Shown here in pieces: positions 1 through 9,496 of a DNA stretch of 64,000 nucleotides. The stretch covers positions 282,132 through 346,131 of the forward strand of contig JACJNW010000039.1 of the NCBI GenBank assembly GCA_014695195.1, read 5' to 3'. The notes under the pieces are model-generated. The model was not told the origin of the DNA, searched no databases, and was given only the letters and a program-made list of their open reading frames with translations. Position numbers and translations under genes: made by a program. Position 1 is the stretch's first letter. The number at the start of each line of letters is the position of its first letter. Origin of the DNA: Cyanobacteria bacterium FACHB-DQ100. Its GTDB lineage: Bacteria > Cyanobacteriota > Cyanobacteriia > Leptolyngbyales > Leptolyngbyaceae.

Positions 1-2288
1 ATTTTTGTGGCCCTTTGCTGGTGATTGCTGGCGCGGGTTCAGGCAAGACAAGAGCATTGACGTATCGCATCGCCAATCTGGTGCTGAAACATCGCGTCGA
101 TCCAGAAAATATTCTGGCGGTGACATTTACGAATAAAGCGGCGCGGGAAATGAAAGACCGGATCGAACGGTTGTTTGCCGAGCAGGAGGCATTAAGCGAA
201 CATGGCAAGCCGCTCGAATCGCTGCCCGGTCATGTTCAGACGAAATTGCGATCGCACGTCTACAAAACCATCACCAAAGATCTCTGGATTGGCACATTTC
301 ACGCGCTTTGCTGTCGAATTCTTCGCTTTGATATCGAAAAGTTCCAGGATGAAAAAGGACGGAAGTGGACGCGATCGTTTTCGATTTTTGATGAGTCCGA
401 TGCTCAAAGCTTGGTGAAAGATATCATCATTAATCAATTGAATATTGATGAAAAGAAATTCGATCCGCGATCGGTTCGATATGCAATCAGCAACGCCAAA
501 AATAAAGGTTTATCGCCGCGAGATTATGAAAAAGAGCAATCGAACTTCAAAAGCAAAGTGATTGCAAACGTCTATAGCGTTTATCAGGATAAACTCGCTG
601 AAAACAATGCTGTTGATTTCGATGATTTAATCTGGATTCCAGTACAACTCTTTCGTCAGAATGAACAGATCCGCGCATACTGGCATAAACGCTTCAGACA
701 TATCTTGGTAGATGAATATCAAGATACCAATCGCACTCAGTACGATCTGATTCAGTTATTAGTGACGAATGGAGAACCCCCGAATCGATTTAACGAGTGG
801 GAACATCGATCGGTCTTTGTGGTGGGCGATGCCGATCAGTCGATCTACTCGTTCCGCATGGCAGACTTCACAATTCTGATGGGCTTTCAGCAAGACTTTG
901 GGGATAGCTTGCCCGATGATGACACCCGGACAATGGTGAAGCTCGAAGAGAACTATCGATCGACCGAAAATATCCTGCAACTCGCGAACGAACTGATCGA
1001 AAACAACACCGAACGCATTGATAAAATCCTTAAACCGACTCGCGGACAAGGTGAACCGAATTTCTGCTACCGCGCTCAGGATGAAATCGACGAAGCAGAA
1101 TTTGTCGTTCAACAAATGCGGCGACTCGAAGCGATGAACTCCGATTTGCATTGGGGTAAATTTGCGATTCTCTATCGAACCAATGCTCAATCACGGGCGT
1201 TTGAAGAAATTTTGGTGCGTTGGGGTGTACCTTATAAGGTCGTGGGTGGTCTGCGATTCTATGACCGGAAAGAAATCAAGGATGTGCTTGCGTATTTGAG
1301 AGCGATCGCCAATCCTTCTGATACCGTTAGCCTCTTGCGCGTGATTAATACACCTCGTCGCGGAGTCGGAAAAACCACGATCGAATCTCTACAAAAAGCT
1401 TCGATCGAACTCGGTGTTCCTTTGTGGGAAATTCTCAGCGATGAAAACTCGATCAAAACTCTAGCGGGTCGGTCTTCGAGAGGCGTGATTCAGTTTGCTC
1501 AGATCATTCAGAAATGGCGATCGCAGCTCGACGCAGTGAGCGCTTCAGAACTGGTACAAGGTGTGCTCGAAGACTCTGGGTACATCGCCGATCTAAAATC
1601 TCAAGGCACAGACGAAGCCGAAGACCGCTTGCAGAACGTTCAAGAGTTGTATAACGCTGTGCTGCAATTTGAGGAAGAAAACGAAGACGATAAGAGCCTG
1701 ATCGGTTTCCTCGCCAGCGCGTCTCTCGCTTCGGATTTAGACGACGTACAAGAAGAAACAACCAAAGTTTCTTTGATGACGCTGCACTCCTCGAAAGGGT
1801 TAGAATTTCCGATCGTCTTTCTAGTCGGTTTAGAACAAGGCTTATTTCCGAGTTATCGATCACTCGATGATCCCGCCGCGATCGAAGAAGAACGCCGCCT
1901 CTGTTACGTCGGCATCACCCGCGCTCAAGAACGCCTATTCCTTTCTCACGCCCGCGAACGTCGGCTATACGGAAATCGCGAACCCGCCAGCCCCTCGCTA
2001 TTCCTGGGAGAAATGCCTCGCGAATTGATGGATAGCAACACCAAAGCCGCGATCCCAGCCAAATACACCACCAAGCCTGCCGCCAAACCCGCCCCTGTGA
2101 TTCAGAGTACCGAAACCGATTGGAGCGTCGGTGATCGCGTCATGCACAGTCAATTCGGAATCGGAGAAATTACTAATATCTTCGGTAGTGGTAATAAAGC
2201 GACTTTGGCGATTCGATTCGATAACTTGACCGGAATGAAGCGCAAGATTCTCCCGATCGGCGATCGCGCCTTAACTGCGATCGATTAA
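1..2288 (+). CDS. pcrA: ATP-dependent DNA helicase PcrA/UvrD family (5' end outside window)
   Basis: Superfamily 1A DNA helicase that unwinds DNA 3' to 5' in repair and replication-fork rescue. The frame is open from the first bases and begins just before the Walker A motif AGAGSGKT, so only a short N-terminal piece is missing. Visible helicase motifs are the Walker B box DEYQDTN, GDADQSIYSFR (motif III) and, near the C-terminal core, SSKGLEF and YVGITRAQERL. The last 60 or so residues (DWSVGDRVMHSQFGIG) form the Tudor-like tail that contacts RNA polymerase in PcrA. A TTG at base 15 is in frame but is internal to the conserved core and should not be taken as the start. The next gene begins 9 bases after the stop. 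Confidence 0.93.
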   Translation, partial: FCGPLLVIAGAGSGKTRALTYRIANLVLKHRVDPENILAVTFTNKAAREMKDRIERLFAEQEALSEHGKPLESLPGHVQTKLRSHVYKTITKDLWIGTFHALCCRILRFDIEKFQDEKGRKWTRSFSIFDESDAQSLVKDIIINQLNIDEKKFDPRSVRYAISNAKNKGLSPRDYEKEQSNFKSKVIANVYSVYQDKLAENNAVDFDDLIWIPVQLFRQNEQIRAYWHKRFRHILVDEYQDTNRTQYDLIQLLVTNGEPPNRFNEWEHRSVFVVGDADQSIYSFRMADFTILMGFQQDFGDSLPDDDTRTMVKLEENYRSTENILQLANELIENNTERIDKILKPTRGQGEPNFCYRAQDEIDEAEFVVQQMRRLEAMNSDLHWGKFAILYRTNAQSRAFEEILVRWGVPYKVVGGLRFYDRKEIKDVLAYLRAIANPSDTVSLLRVINTPRRGVGKTTIESLQKASIELGVPLWEILSDENSIKTLAGRSSRGVIQFAQIIQKWRSQLDAVSASELVQGVLEDSGYIADLKSQGTDEAEDRLQNVQELYNAVLQFEEENEDDKSLIGFLASASLASDLDDVQEETTKVSLMTLHSSKGLEFPIVFLVGLEQGLFPSYRSLDDPAAIEEERRLCYVGITRAQERLFLSHARERRLYGNREPASPSLFLGEMPRELMDSNTKAAIPAKYTTKPAAKPAPVIQSTETDWSVGDRVMHSQFGIGEITNIFGSGNKATLAIRFDNLTGMKRKILPIGDRALTAID

Positions 2289-2297
2289 TCTCAAACT

Positions 2298-2996
2298 ATG
2301 GTGATTCAATCCTCGAAATCAAACCGCTCTGTCCCGCCCTTGGAGAATGGCGATCGTTTGTCTCGCGCCGAATTTGAGCGGCGTTATACGGCTGCACCCC
2401 ACATCAAAAAAGCCGAACTGATCGAAGGAATTGTCTATATGCCAGCCGCGCTCCGCTTTAGAAGTCATGGTCAACCCCATGCCCGGTTAATGGTCTGGCT
2501 GGGCAACTATCAGATTGCCACGATCGGGACTGCTTTGGCGGATAACACCACTGTCCGGCTCGATTTAGACAATGAGCCGCAACCTGATATCGCCTTATTT
2601 ATCGAACCTGAATTCGGTGGACAAGTGCGAATTTCAAGCGATGACTATCTCGAAGGCGCACCCGAACTGATCGCAGAAATCGCCGCCAGTAGTGCCGCTT
2701 ACGATTTAGGCGATAAGAAAAAGGCGTATCGGCGCAACGGAGTCCGAGAATATCTCGTCTGGCAAATGTTTGAAAACAAGCTCGATTGGTTTGCGCTGCA
2801 AGACGATGAATATGTTCCGCTATTACCAGACGAAACCGGAATCATTCGGAGTCAAACGTTTCCGGGATTGTGGCTGGCGATCAACTCCCTGCTCAACGGT
2901 GAAATGCTGCAAGTCATGGCAGTTTTGCAGCAGGGATTGAATTCTCAAGAACATCAAACATTTGTGCAGCAGTTGCGCGATCGTCTAGCCGACTAA
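2298..2996 (+). CDS. Uma2 family (DUF820) putative endonuclease
   Basis: A 232-residue member of the Uma2 group, a PD-(D/E)XK nuclease-fold family heavily expanded in cyanobacteria whose cellular role is largely unknown. Typical features are the N-terminal segment around RAEFERRYTA, the strand DNEPQPDIALFI (the PD of the fold) and ELIAEIAASSAAYDLGDKKK, which supplies the E-x-A and K elements, followed by YRRNGVREYLVW. It starts 9 bases after the helicase stop, so the two may share a transcript. Its 3' end overlaps the 3' end of the convergent response-regulator gene by 12 bases. The family assignment is firm; enzymatic activity is inferred. Confidence 0.85.
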   Translation: MVIQSSKSNRSVPPLENGDRLSRAEFERRYTAAPHIKKAELIEGIVYMPAALRFRSHGQPHARLMVWLGNYQIATIGTALADNTTVRLDLDNEPQPDIALFIEPEFGGQVRISSDDYLEGAPELIAEIAASSAAYDLGDKKKAYRRNGVREYLVWQMFENKLDWFALQDDEYVPLLPDETGIIRSQTFPGLWLAINSLLNGEMLQVMAVLQQGLNSQEHQTFVQQLRDRLAD

Positions 2997-3707
2997 TCCC
3001 GATCGCAACGCCCTCACCGCCGCCTGGGTTCGATCATCCGCACACAGCTTATTCAGAATGTTCCGAACGTGCGTCTTCACTGTTCCCACCGTGATATAAA
3101 GCTTTTCAGCGATCGCAGCATTGCTACAACCATCCACAATCAACTGCAATACTTCTAATTCCCGCTCTGTTAATGGATACGCCTCAATAATTTGGTTATA
3201 TTCTGGCTCGGTTGCGGTAATGGCGACCTGTTGAGCTTCAGATTGAGCCGCAGTTTGAGGCGCGGTTGACTGAGTTTGACGCAGCACCACACGAGCGATC
3301 GCCGGATCGATCCAGGAGTTTCCTTCTTGGGTGACGCGCAACGCCTCGACCAACTGATCTAAACTGACATCTTTCATGCAGTACGAGTCTGCACCCGCCG
3401 CAAACGCTGCTAGAACTGTATCTTCGTGATCTTGTAGCGTTAAAATAAGAACTTTTGTATTGGGGTGATCTTCCATCTCAGCTTGCGCTTGACGGAAACG
3501 GCGCGTCAGTTCTACGCCATCGATATCGGGCAAGCCAATATCTACGATCGCAACATCCGGCTTCAAATTCGTCAGCATTTTCAATCCATCGGTTCCATTC
3601 GCTGCTTCTCCCACGACTTCAAACCCTGGGCGTTGCTGTAACGCGGTCTTCATTCCCACCCTGGTTAAGTCATGATCCTCAATCAGCGTAATCCGAATGT
3701 CATTCAT
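2985..3707 (-). CDS. NarL/FixJ-type response regulator transcription factor
   Basis: Two-component response regulator: an N-terminal receiver with the phospho-acceptor at D56 (VAIVDIGLPD) and acidic pair E10-D11, and a C-terminal LuxR-type helix-turn-helix (LTERELEVLQLIVDG, then GTVKTHVRNILNKL). A linker of about 45 residues rich in Q, T and A joins them. I start at the ATG giving MNDIRITLIEDHD. An in-frame ATG 15 bases upstream would add MGFFH, which is not part of the family pattern, and a GGGG run lies a suitable distance upstream of the chosen start. No histidine kinase is adjacent; the kinase at 6351-8336 is nearby but separated by trpE and psaD. Target genes are not evident. Confidence 0.88.
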   Translation of the reverse strand: MNDIRITLIEDHDLTRVGMKTALQQRPGFEVVGEAANGTDGLKMLTNLKPDVAIVDIGLPDIDGVELTRRFRQAQAEMEDHPNTKVLILTLQDHEDTVLAAFAAGADSYCMKDVSLDQLVEALRVTQEGNSWIDPAIARVVLRQTQSTAPQTAAQSEAQQVAITATEPEYNQIIEAYPLTERELEVLQLIVDGCSNAAIAEKLYITVGTVKTHVRNILNKLCADDRTQAAVRALRSGLVG

Positions 3708-4060
3708 ATGAAAAAACCCCACAGTATTTAGAGAATATCAAAATTGCATAGAAATACATCAATGCGCCGCACCAGTGTTGGAGCGGTGCTTAATTACAAA
3801 TCCACATAGAGATAGTCAATTTTATTGTGCTTTAAAAATAGTCGTAAATCCTCCTCCCTGTTGTACTACCTGTGGCATAAACCTTACGTAGGATCTTCTT
3901 CATCCTCGTCTCTAGGGCTGAAATGGCATCAACTCTTTGCTTCGTTATAGCAACTCAAGCAATGAATGTTGCAAATGGTGCCTTTCCATGACTCGATTAG
4001 GGCGTTTCGCCGAAACGCCTCAGCATAGAATATAAATTGCATTTACTGCATCTAAGGGAC
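3708..4060. other. Intergenic region between response regulator and trpE
   Basis: About 350 bases without a convincing gene. It contains the promoter side of the response-regulator gene and, at 4001-4019, a short perfect hairpin (8-bp arms GGCGTTTC/GAAACGCC, 3-base loop) lying about 40 bases past the trpE stop. The hairpin lacks a clear T-run, so it is only a weak terminator candidate. I see no RNA gene here. Confidence 0.5.
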
Positions 4061-5593
4061 TCACTCTTGTAAGCAGCGAATTGCCTCTAAAAGCCCCCGC
4101 GCTTTATTTAGCGTTTCTTGATACTCACTTTCGGGTACAGAATCCGCCACCAGTCCGGCTCCTGCTTGTACCTGAACTGTGTGTTTACCATCACCTCGAT
4201 CGCGCACCACCATCGTCCGAATAGCGATCGCGCTATTCAGTTGCCCCTCAAAGTCGTAGTACCCATACGCGCCCGAATACACCCCGCGCCGACAAGGTTC
4301 TAAATTGTGAATAATCTCCATTGCTCGAATCTTCGGCGCACCGCTCACTGTTCCGGCTGGAAATCCTGCTTTGAGCAAATCCCACGCGGTTTTATCGGGT
4401 GATAACTCTCCGACGACGTTACTGACAATGTGCATCACATGAGAATAACGCTCGATCACCATCAATTCATCGACTTTCACCGTTCCGTTCATGCAGACGC
4501 GCCCTAAATCATTGCGTCCTAAATCGACTAACATCACATGCTCTGCCACTTCTTTGGGATCAGCCAGTAAATCTTGTTCTAGAGCGAGATCTTCTGCGTG
4601 AGTTTTGCCGCGTTTACGAGTTCCCGCGATCGGTCGCACTGTGGCAATTTTCGGCTGAGTCGGATCGCTCGATCGCTCGGCTTTAACCAAGACTTCTGGA
4701 CTCGATCCAATAATCTGCCAATTGTTGAAGTGGAAATACGCCATATAGGGCGAGGGATTGATTAATCGCAGCGATCGATACAGTGCAAACGGCTCTCCGA
4801 CAAATTCCGAATTCAGCCGTTGTGAAATCACAACCTGAAAAATATCACCCGCTTTGATGTGCGCTTTGGCAGTTTCGACGTTGGCGCAGAATTGTTCTTT
4901 TGTGGTGTTGCTTGTCCACGTGATTGATGAATCATTATTTGCAGGTGGCTTCCAGGAAAGCAATCGAGTTTTCTCAGGAAGCGGCGATTTGAGCTTATTG
5001 ACTAATTGCGTGACGCGATCGCAGGCTTGCTGATACGCTGCTTCTAAATCAGTGTTTGGATCGCGCAAATCTGCATACGCGATCGCCCAAATCTTCCGCT
5101 TCACCTGATCAAAAATCAACACCTGATCAATCTGCATCCACAATCCATCGGGCAAATCCTCTTCGGTTGCCTGATAGATTGGAACACGCGGTTCAATCCA
5201 ATTGATCAGTTCATATCCCCAAAATCCGAACAGTCCGCCAATTCCTGACGGCAATTCAGGTAGTTTTACCGGCTGATAAGGCGCTAAACATTCAGATAGT
5301 GTCGCAAACGGATCGCCTTCAAACACTCTCTGAGTTCCGTCTCGGTGAGTTTGGGTGGTGCGATCACCCCTCGCTTCCAAAACCCACAGCGGATCACACC
5401 CTAAGAAACTGTAGCGCCCGATCGTTTCTCCGCCTTCGACCGACTCCAGCAAAAAGCTATAAGGCTGCCCATCGCACACGCGATACCATGCAGAAACGGG
5501 CGTATCCAAATCAGCGACCCATTCTTGATAAACGGGGACAAAATTACCTTGCTGTGCGAGTTCCTTGAATTGAGAAAAATCGGGAGAAATCAT
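4061..5593 (-). CDS. trpE: Anthranilate synthase component I
   Basis: Chorismate-utilising enzyme making anthranilate from chorismate with the glutamine amidotransferase subunit, the first step of tryptophan synthesis. At 510 residues it has the normal TrpE length. The N-terminal tryptophan feedback site motif LLES is present (YSFLLESVEGGETIGRYSF), as is the chorismate-binding core (GDIFQVVISQRL, GSSPEVLVK, PIAGTRKRGK, AGFPAGTVSGAPK, YSGAYGYYDF). It is not fused to a TrpG domain, so the amidotransferase must be encoded elsewhere. No leader peptide or attenuator was recognised upstream. It is transcribed separately from psaD, which lies 150 bases upstream on the same strand. Confidence 0.95.
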   Translation of the reverse strand: MISPDFSQFKELAQQGNFVPVYQEWVADLDTPVSAWYRVCDGQPYSFLLESVEGGETIGRYSFLGCDPLWVLEARGDRTTQTHRDGTQRVFEGDPFATLSECLAPYQPVKLPELPSGIGGLFGFWGYELINWIEPRVPIYQATEEDLPDGLWMQIDQVLIFDQVKRKIWAIAYADLRDPNTDLEAAYQQACDRVTQLVNKLKSPLPEKTRLLSWKPPANNDSSITWTSNTTKEQFCANVETAKAHIKAGDIFQVVISQRLNSEFVGEPFALYRSLRLINPSPYMAYFHFNNWQIIGSSPEVLVKAERSSDPTQPKIATVRPIAGTRKRGKTHAEDLALEQDLLADPKEVAEHVMLVDLGRNDLGRVCMNGTVKVDELMVIERYSHVMHIVSNVVGELSPDKTAWDLLKAGFPAGTVSGAPKIRAMEIIHNLEPCRRGVYSGAYGYYDFEGQLNSAIAIRTMVVRDRGDGKHTVQVQAGAGLVADSVPESEYQETLNKARGLLEAIRCLQE

Positions 5594-5677
5594 AGCAACT
5601 TAGAACGATCGTACAGTTAGGATACAAGCTTTCTTTTACTGATGACTATACAGACTGAATTTCTTACTCGAAACAAG

Positions 5678-5718
5678 AGGAGCCAAACTTTAACCAAGAA
5701 GGCTAAAATTCGGCTCCT
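5678..5718 (-). terminator. Possible terminator of psaD
   Basis: Seven-bp arms AGGAGCC and GGCTCCT enclose a 27-base loop, starting about 28 bases past the psaD stop. On the minus strand the second arm is followed by a T-rich stretch. The long loop makes this a moderate candidate. Confidence 0.4.
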
Positions 5719-5745
5719 AAAAGCACAATTCGAGACGATCGAGGC

Positions 5746-6168
5746 TTAAGGATCGTAGGGTTTACGACCGCTAAACTTCAACTTGGCAGGCTCATAGTTC
5801 GCTCCGATGTTGCGCGGAACGCTATTGACTGCAACACGACCAGGATTTACCCTTTCAGGGAAAACGCCATCATTCGGGTGCAGGTACTGAATTTCGCCGT
5901 TCGGGAAAATGCGATAGACCTTGTAGTTGGTGATCTTGAACTTCGTGCGAAGTTGTCCACCCAAAGCTAGGCAGTGTTCCTTGCGGGCTAAATACAGTAG
6001 ATTGTCGCCTTGACGCATCGTTGCTGCACCACTCATGGGCATTTCAAAGACTTGCTCTTTGGGACTGCTCCAGGTGATGGCGTATTTCTCTTCTATTAGG
6101 GCTTTGGTTAGCAGTCCACCTGTACTGCCACCGAACAAAGGTGCTTGTCCAGTAAGAGTTTCTGACAT
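5746..6168 (-). CDS. psaD: Photosystem I reaction centre subunit II (PsaD)
   Basis: Peripheral stromal-side PSI subunit that docks ferredoxin and stabilises PsaC. The protein of about 140 residues has the normal length and is nearly canonical: [18 protein letters not shown] at the N terminus, [34 protein letters not shown] and [11 protein letters not shown]. The start is set at the ATG giving MSETLTG; a longer in-frame version adds 12 residues not found in the family. No transmembrane segment, as expected. It sits as a single gene between trpE and the histidine kinase gene, with its own promoter region upstream. Confidence 0.97.
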   Translation of the reverse strand: MSETLTGQAPLFGGSTGGLLTKALIEEKYAITWSSPKEQVFEMPMSGAATMRQGDNLLYLARKEHCLALGGQLRTKFKITNYKVYRIFPNGEIQYLHPNDGVFPERVNPGRVAVNSVPRNIGANYEPAKLKFSGRKPYDP

Positions 6169-6194
6169 AGGGTCTCGCTCTAAACGTTTTAGGC

Positions 6195-6245
6195 ATCGTA
6201 TCACCGCACGTTTACAGCTTTAACGATTCCGTAACAGTTGTTAAT
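6195..6245 (-). promoter_or_regulatory. Candidate psaD promoter with HLR1-like element
   Basis: Read on the minus strand, a -35-like TTAAAG (6218-6223) and a -10-like TACGAT (6195-6200) are separated by 17 bases, about 20 bases upstream of the psaD ATG. Directly upstream, at 6228-6245, is a pair of TTA-containing half sites (ATTAACAA, CT, GTTACGGA) resembling the HLR1 element bound by RpaB at PSI genes in other cyanobacteria. The match is imperfect, so the HLR1 assignment is tentative. Confidence 0.3.
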
Positions 6246-6350
6246 AGGTACGAATTTTTCCAGGTTTAAGCGTAGAAAATTCTAAACTTTTGGGTAGGAG
6301 GCACAGCAAAACCGTGCCAATTATCATGCGGCATTTTGCATTTCGGGCAT

Positions 6351-8336
6351 TTAATCTCTCGATCGCGTTCTTTTTCTCTGAGCGGATCGCTTAGACTCTC
6401 CCACGGGCACGATCGGAATCGTAAAGTGAAACTCACTGCCGCGATCTTTGCCGCTCGATTCTGCCCAGATGCGTCCGCCCCAGTTGGCGATAATTTGGCG
6501 ACAGATGGCAAGTCCGAGACCGGTTCCGCCTGTGGTACGCCTCAGTGCGCCTTCTTCTTGGTAGAAGCGATCGAACACCGTTTCTAGCCGATTTTCTTCG
6601 ATGCCGCGTCCAGTATCTGCGACCATCACTTCAAGCATGGTGTCGCTGCTACGCTTCGCTCGAATGGTGACTCTGCCCCCAGCATCCGTAAACTTGCAGG
6701 CATTATCGAGTAGTTTGGTGAGAACTTCGACTAGCCATTCACCATCGACTTGAACCAGCGGCAGTTCGGTGGAAATCTGGGTAACAATTTGCGGCAGTGG
6801 AGTTGCCATTCTGCGGGCTTGCAGACTGCTGAGAGCGAGATCAACACATTCCCAAAGCGGCAACGGTTCCATTCTCCACTCCACTCGTCCGCTTTCAAGC
6901 CGCGACAACGTGAGAAAGTCTTGAATCAGCTTCCGCATTCGTTCTCCGTCGGCTAGGGCGGAATTGAGCATCACTTGCCGCAGGTCGGGAGACATATCGG
7001 GTTCGCTGGCAAGGCTTTCGAGACACACTTGAATGGTCGAAAGCGGGGTGCGAAGTTCGTGCCCGGTAATGGCAATCAAATTGCTGCGGGTGCGATCGAG
7101 CGCTTCTAGCTGCTGATTGAGATCTTCTAGATTGGCAAACGATTCGGCTTGAATCAAAGCCACTCCGACTTGAGTGGCGATCGCTTCGATCATGGCGACT
7201 TCATCGCGCTCTAGAACGTGCGGAGTCGTGCCGCAATAGTGCAGTTCGACCATGCCCAAAAGCTGATTCTGATGCAGCACCGGAACCATCAGCCACGATC
7301 GAACATCCCATTCCTGAGTTAAGGCTTGCAGCGTGCGATCGCCATCTTTGATCATCGCCAATCTTGCATCGGTTTGAGTGTCTTCGATAAAGACTGCTTC
7401 TTGGCGCTGCACAACTTCTTCAAACAACGGATTGCCATGCAGTGTCCAAGTCCGACCTGCAAGCGAAGGAACCGAATCGAGTAAATATTCGTGCTGCAAA
7501 ATCGCAGAAGCATCGGTTGATTTGCAGCGATAAATTAAACAGCGTCCGGCACCTAACACTTTTCCGAGTTCTTCTGCTGCAACATTGAGAATTTCATGCG
7601 GATCAAGCGATCGTCGCACTGCTGCCGTAATTGAATTCACCAAGCGTTCTTTGCGCTCTTTTTCTGCAATCGAGCGGTAAGCTTTTGCGAGTTTATACTG
7701 TCCTGCTTGCAAGTAGGTGACTAAGCGATCGGCAAACGGAGCCGGATCAACTTGGTTAATATTGGAGGTTGAACTCGCGGCAATTCGCACCAGCACTGGA
7801 GCAATTTTGCTTTGTAGCTCTGGGCGATATTGCAGAATTCGATTCAGCAGAATCTCAGCCGATTTGTGAACCACAGCGCGATCGAATGTCCAAATTCCTT
7901 CAAATCGTCGGGCTTGATCGACGTGCAGTGGCGCAATGGACTGATTTTCTGCACTGAGATCGCGCTCTCGGCAAATCAAACAAGCGGCGTACTGTTCGCT
8001 GACAACAATGAGATGCCACTCCTGACTCAGCGCATCTTCCGGCTCAAAGGCGATCGTTTCGTAATGCTCGGAGCGATTGGCAAAATCGGTTTCTGGAGCC
8101 GCAAGCACATAGACTTGATCGGTACGATCAGAGATTCTCAGATACCGATGGGCTTCTTGCCGATAAAAACGCTCCCGCTGAAAACTCGCGATTACAAGCG
8201 GATGATCATTGCCTGCTAAAACCTGGTCTTCCATCGCGTGCGACAAGGCAGTGAGGGAAGACTTGAAGTAGATTTGAGGTCGCACCTGGGGAAGCGCCTT
8301 CAGCAGCGTCTCCAGGACTGAGTCAGGAATGATCAT
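6351..8336 (-). CDS. Sensor histidine kinase with DICT and GAF domains
   Basis: A 661-residue soluble hybrid sensor. The first 180 or so residues match the DICT domain, a sensory module common in cyanobacteria and associated with light and second-messenger signalling. Residues about 230-390 form a GAF domain (LDPHEILNVAAEELGKVLGAGRCLIYR; GMVELHY). Next comes a HisKA dimerisation domain with phospho-acceptor His426 in ITGHELRTPLST, then a HATPase_c domain with the N box (LLDNACKF), G1 (VADTGRGI) and G2 (GGTGLGLAICRQI). There are no transmembrane helices. The GAF lacks an obvious chromophore cysteine context that I could identify, so light sensing cannot be claimed. No cognate regulator is adjacent. 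Confidence 0.9.
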   Translation of the reverse strand: MIIPDSVLETLLKALPQVRPQIYFKSSLTALSHAMEDQVLAGNDHPLVIASFQRERFYRQEAHRYLRISDRTDQVYVLAAPETDFANRSEHYETIAFEPEDALSQEWHLIVVSEQYAACLICRERDLSAENQSIAPLHVDQARRFEGIWTFDRAVVHKSAEILLNRILQYRPELQSKIAPVLVRIAASSTSNINQVDPAPFADRLVTYLQAGQYKLAKAYRSIAEKERKERLVNSITAAVRRSLDPHEILNVAAEELGKVLGAGRCLIYRCKSTDASAILQHEYLLDSVPSLAGRTWTLHGNPLFEEVVQRQEAVFIEDTQTDARLAMIKDGDRTLQALTQEWDVRSWLMVPVLHQNQLLGMVELHYCGTTPHVLERDEVAMIEAIATQVGVALIQAESFANLEDLNQQLEALDRTRSNLIAITGHELRTPLSTIQVCLESLASEPDMSPDLRQVMLNSALADGERMRKLIQDFLTLSRLESGRVEWRMEPLPLWECVDLALSSLQARRMATPLPQIVTQISTELPLVQVDGEWLVEVLTKLLDNACKFTDAGGRVTIRAKRSSDTMLEVMVADTGRGIEENRLETVFDRFYQEEGALRRTTGGTGLGLAICRQIIANWGGRIWAESSGKDRGSEFHFTIPIVPVGESKRSAQRKRTRSRD

Positions 8337-8506
8337 TGTTATAGTAAGTAACCCGCCAACTGTTGAATTCCCAGTGGGTCGAGAAGCTAGGGTCGAAAAT
8401 GACCTAGACCGTAGTAGAACTTTTGTTTATGAGAATCAAAGTAATTCCCTCAGCCATTGTAAAGGGTGGATGGGGTCGATCGCAGGTTCACGTTTCGTTT
8501 CTTAAC

Positions 8507-8986
8507 TCAGGCTTGTTCCAGCAGCACTACAGCGTGAGCGACGATCGCATCTTCCTGCCCGACGGCATCCATTTTTTCGTTCGTGGTGGCTTTGACTCCG
8601 ACGCAATCTGGAGGGAGACTCAGAGCGGTGGCGAGACGCGATCGCATTGCTTCAATGTACGGCTTCAGTTTCGGGCGTTCTGCCACAATCACTGAATCGA
8701 TGTTGCCGATTTTCCAGCCTTTGTCTTGAATTAATTGATGCACTTGTTCAAGTAAAACAATGCTGTCAGCTCCTGCCCATTTTGGGTCAGTTGGTGGGAA
8801 ATAATGCCCGATGTCGCCTAGACTCAGTGCCCCAAGCATTGCATCCATGATCGCGTGAGTCAAAACGTCCGCATCACTGTGACCCAGCAACCCGGTTTCA
8901 TGTTCGATCTTGATGCCGCCAAGGATCAAATCTCGTCCACTGACAAGGCGATGAATGTCGTAACCGTTGCCGATGCGAATTGCCAT
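8507..8986 (-). CDS. ispF: 2-C-methyl-D-erythritol 2,4-cyclodiphosphate synthase
   Basis: MEP-pathway enzyme converting the CDP-methylerythritol phosphate intermediate to the cyclodiphosphate, supplying isoprenoids for carotenoids, phytol and quinones. The 159-residue product has the usual metal and substrate motifs: [24 protein letters not shown] and [16 protein letters not shown]. The start is the ATG giving [14 protein letters not shown]; upstream in-frame codons add residues outside the conserved fold. It is divergent from the BlaI-type repressor gene, with about 90 bases between them that must hold both promoters. Confidence 0.96.
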   Translation of the reverse strand: MAIRIGNGYDIHRLVSGRDLILGGIKIEHETGLLGHSDADVLTHAIMDAMLGALSLGDIGHYFPPTDPKWAGADSIVLLEQVHQLIQDKGWKIGNIDSVIVAERPKLKPYIEAMRSRLATALSLPPDCVGVKATTNEKMDAVGQEDAIVAHAVVLLEQA

Positions 8987-9077
8987 AACTTTGAAGAAAT
9001 CACTGCGACTTTTAGGATAGTTGAATCTGAGCGATCGCAGACAGTACAATCAAATGCGATCCACACCTGCTTAACAC

Positions 9078-9494
9078 ATGGCTCCGCTTCCAGAATACCG
9101 CCCAAAACAACTCTCGCTAGGCCCCTTAGAAGCTGAGATTCTTCGCATCGTTTGGGAACTCGAAATGGTCACGGTAAAGGACGTTCACGATCGCATTCTG
9201 GCTGACCCCGATCGAGAACTGGCTTACACTTCAGTCACGACGGTTCTGAATCGATTGGTGAAAAAAGGGTGGTTAACCTGTAACAAGCAGAATCGATCGT
9301 TTACTTGGTCGGCGATCGTTTCGCAATCTGAGGCAAGAGCAATTCAGGCAATGGAGCAACTGAATCAATTTTTAGCAGTGACTAATCCGGATGTGGTTGC
9401 GGCATTTGCAGATAGTTTGGATCAAGCGAGTTGTGATCAGCTTGACGCGATCGCACAACGCCTCAAGGCAGTTCGTCAAGCACGGGAGAAATAA
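9078..9494 (+). CDS. BlaI/MecI/CopY-family repressor, PetR-like
   Basis: A 138-residue winged-helix repressor: LSLGPLEAEILRIVWELEMVTVKDVHD and AYTSVTTVLNRLVKKGWL are the DNA-binding region, and the C-terminal part is the dimerisation helix set cleaved by the partner protease in this family. The gene is followed after 2 bases by an M56 protease gene, the standard repressor-protease arrangement. In Synechocystis the equivalent pair PetR/PetP switches between plastocyanin and cytochrome c6 in response to copper. By family and arrangement this is the likely counterpart, but the target promoters are not in this window, so the role is inferred. A beta-lactam-sensing role is the alternative, although no penicillin-binding sensor domain is present in the partner. 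Confidence 0.85.
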   Translation: MAPLPEYRPKQLSLGPLEAEILRIVWELEMVTVKDVHDRILADPDRELAYTSVTTVLNRLVKKGWLTCNKQNRSFTWSAIVSQSEARAIQAMEQLNQFLAVTNPDVVAAFADSLDQASCDQLDAIAQRLKAVRQAREK

Positions 9495-9496
9495 TT

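Noticed and set aside
6266..6511. Minus-strand ORF with a CPKC motif overlapping the histidine kinase end
   Set aside because: It lies in another frame across the kinase C terminus and the psaD upstream region, has no ribosome site and no family pattern.
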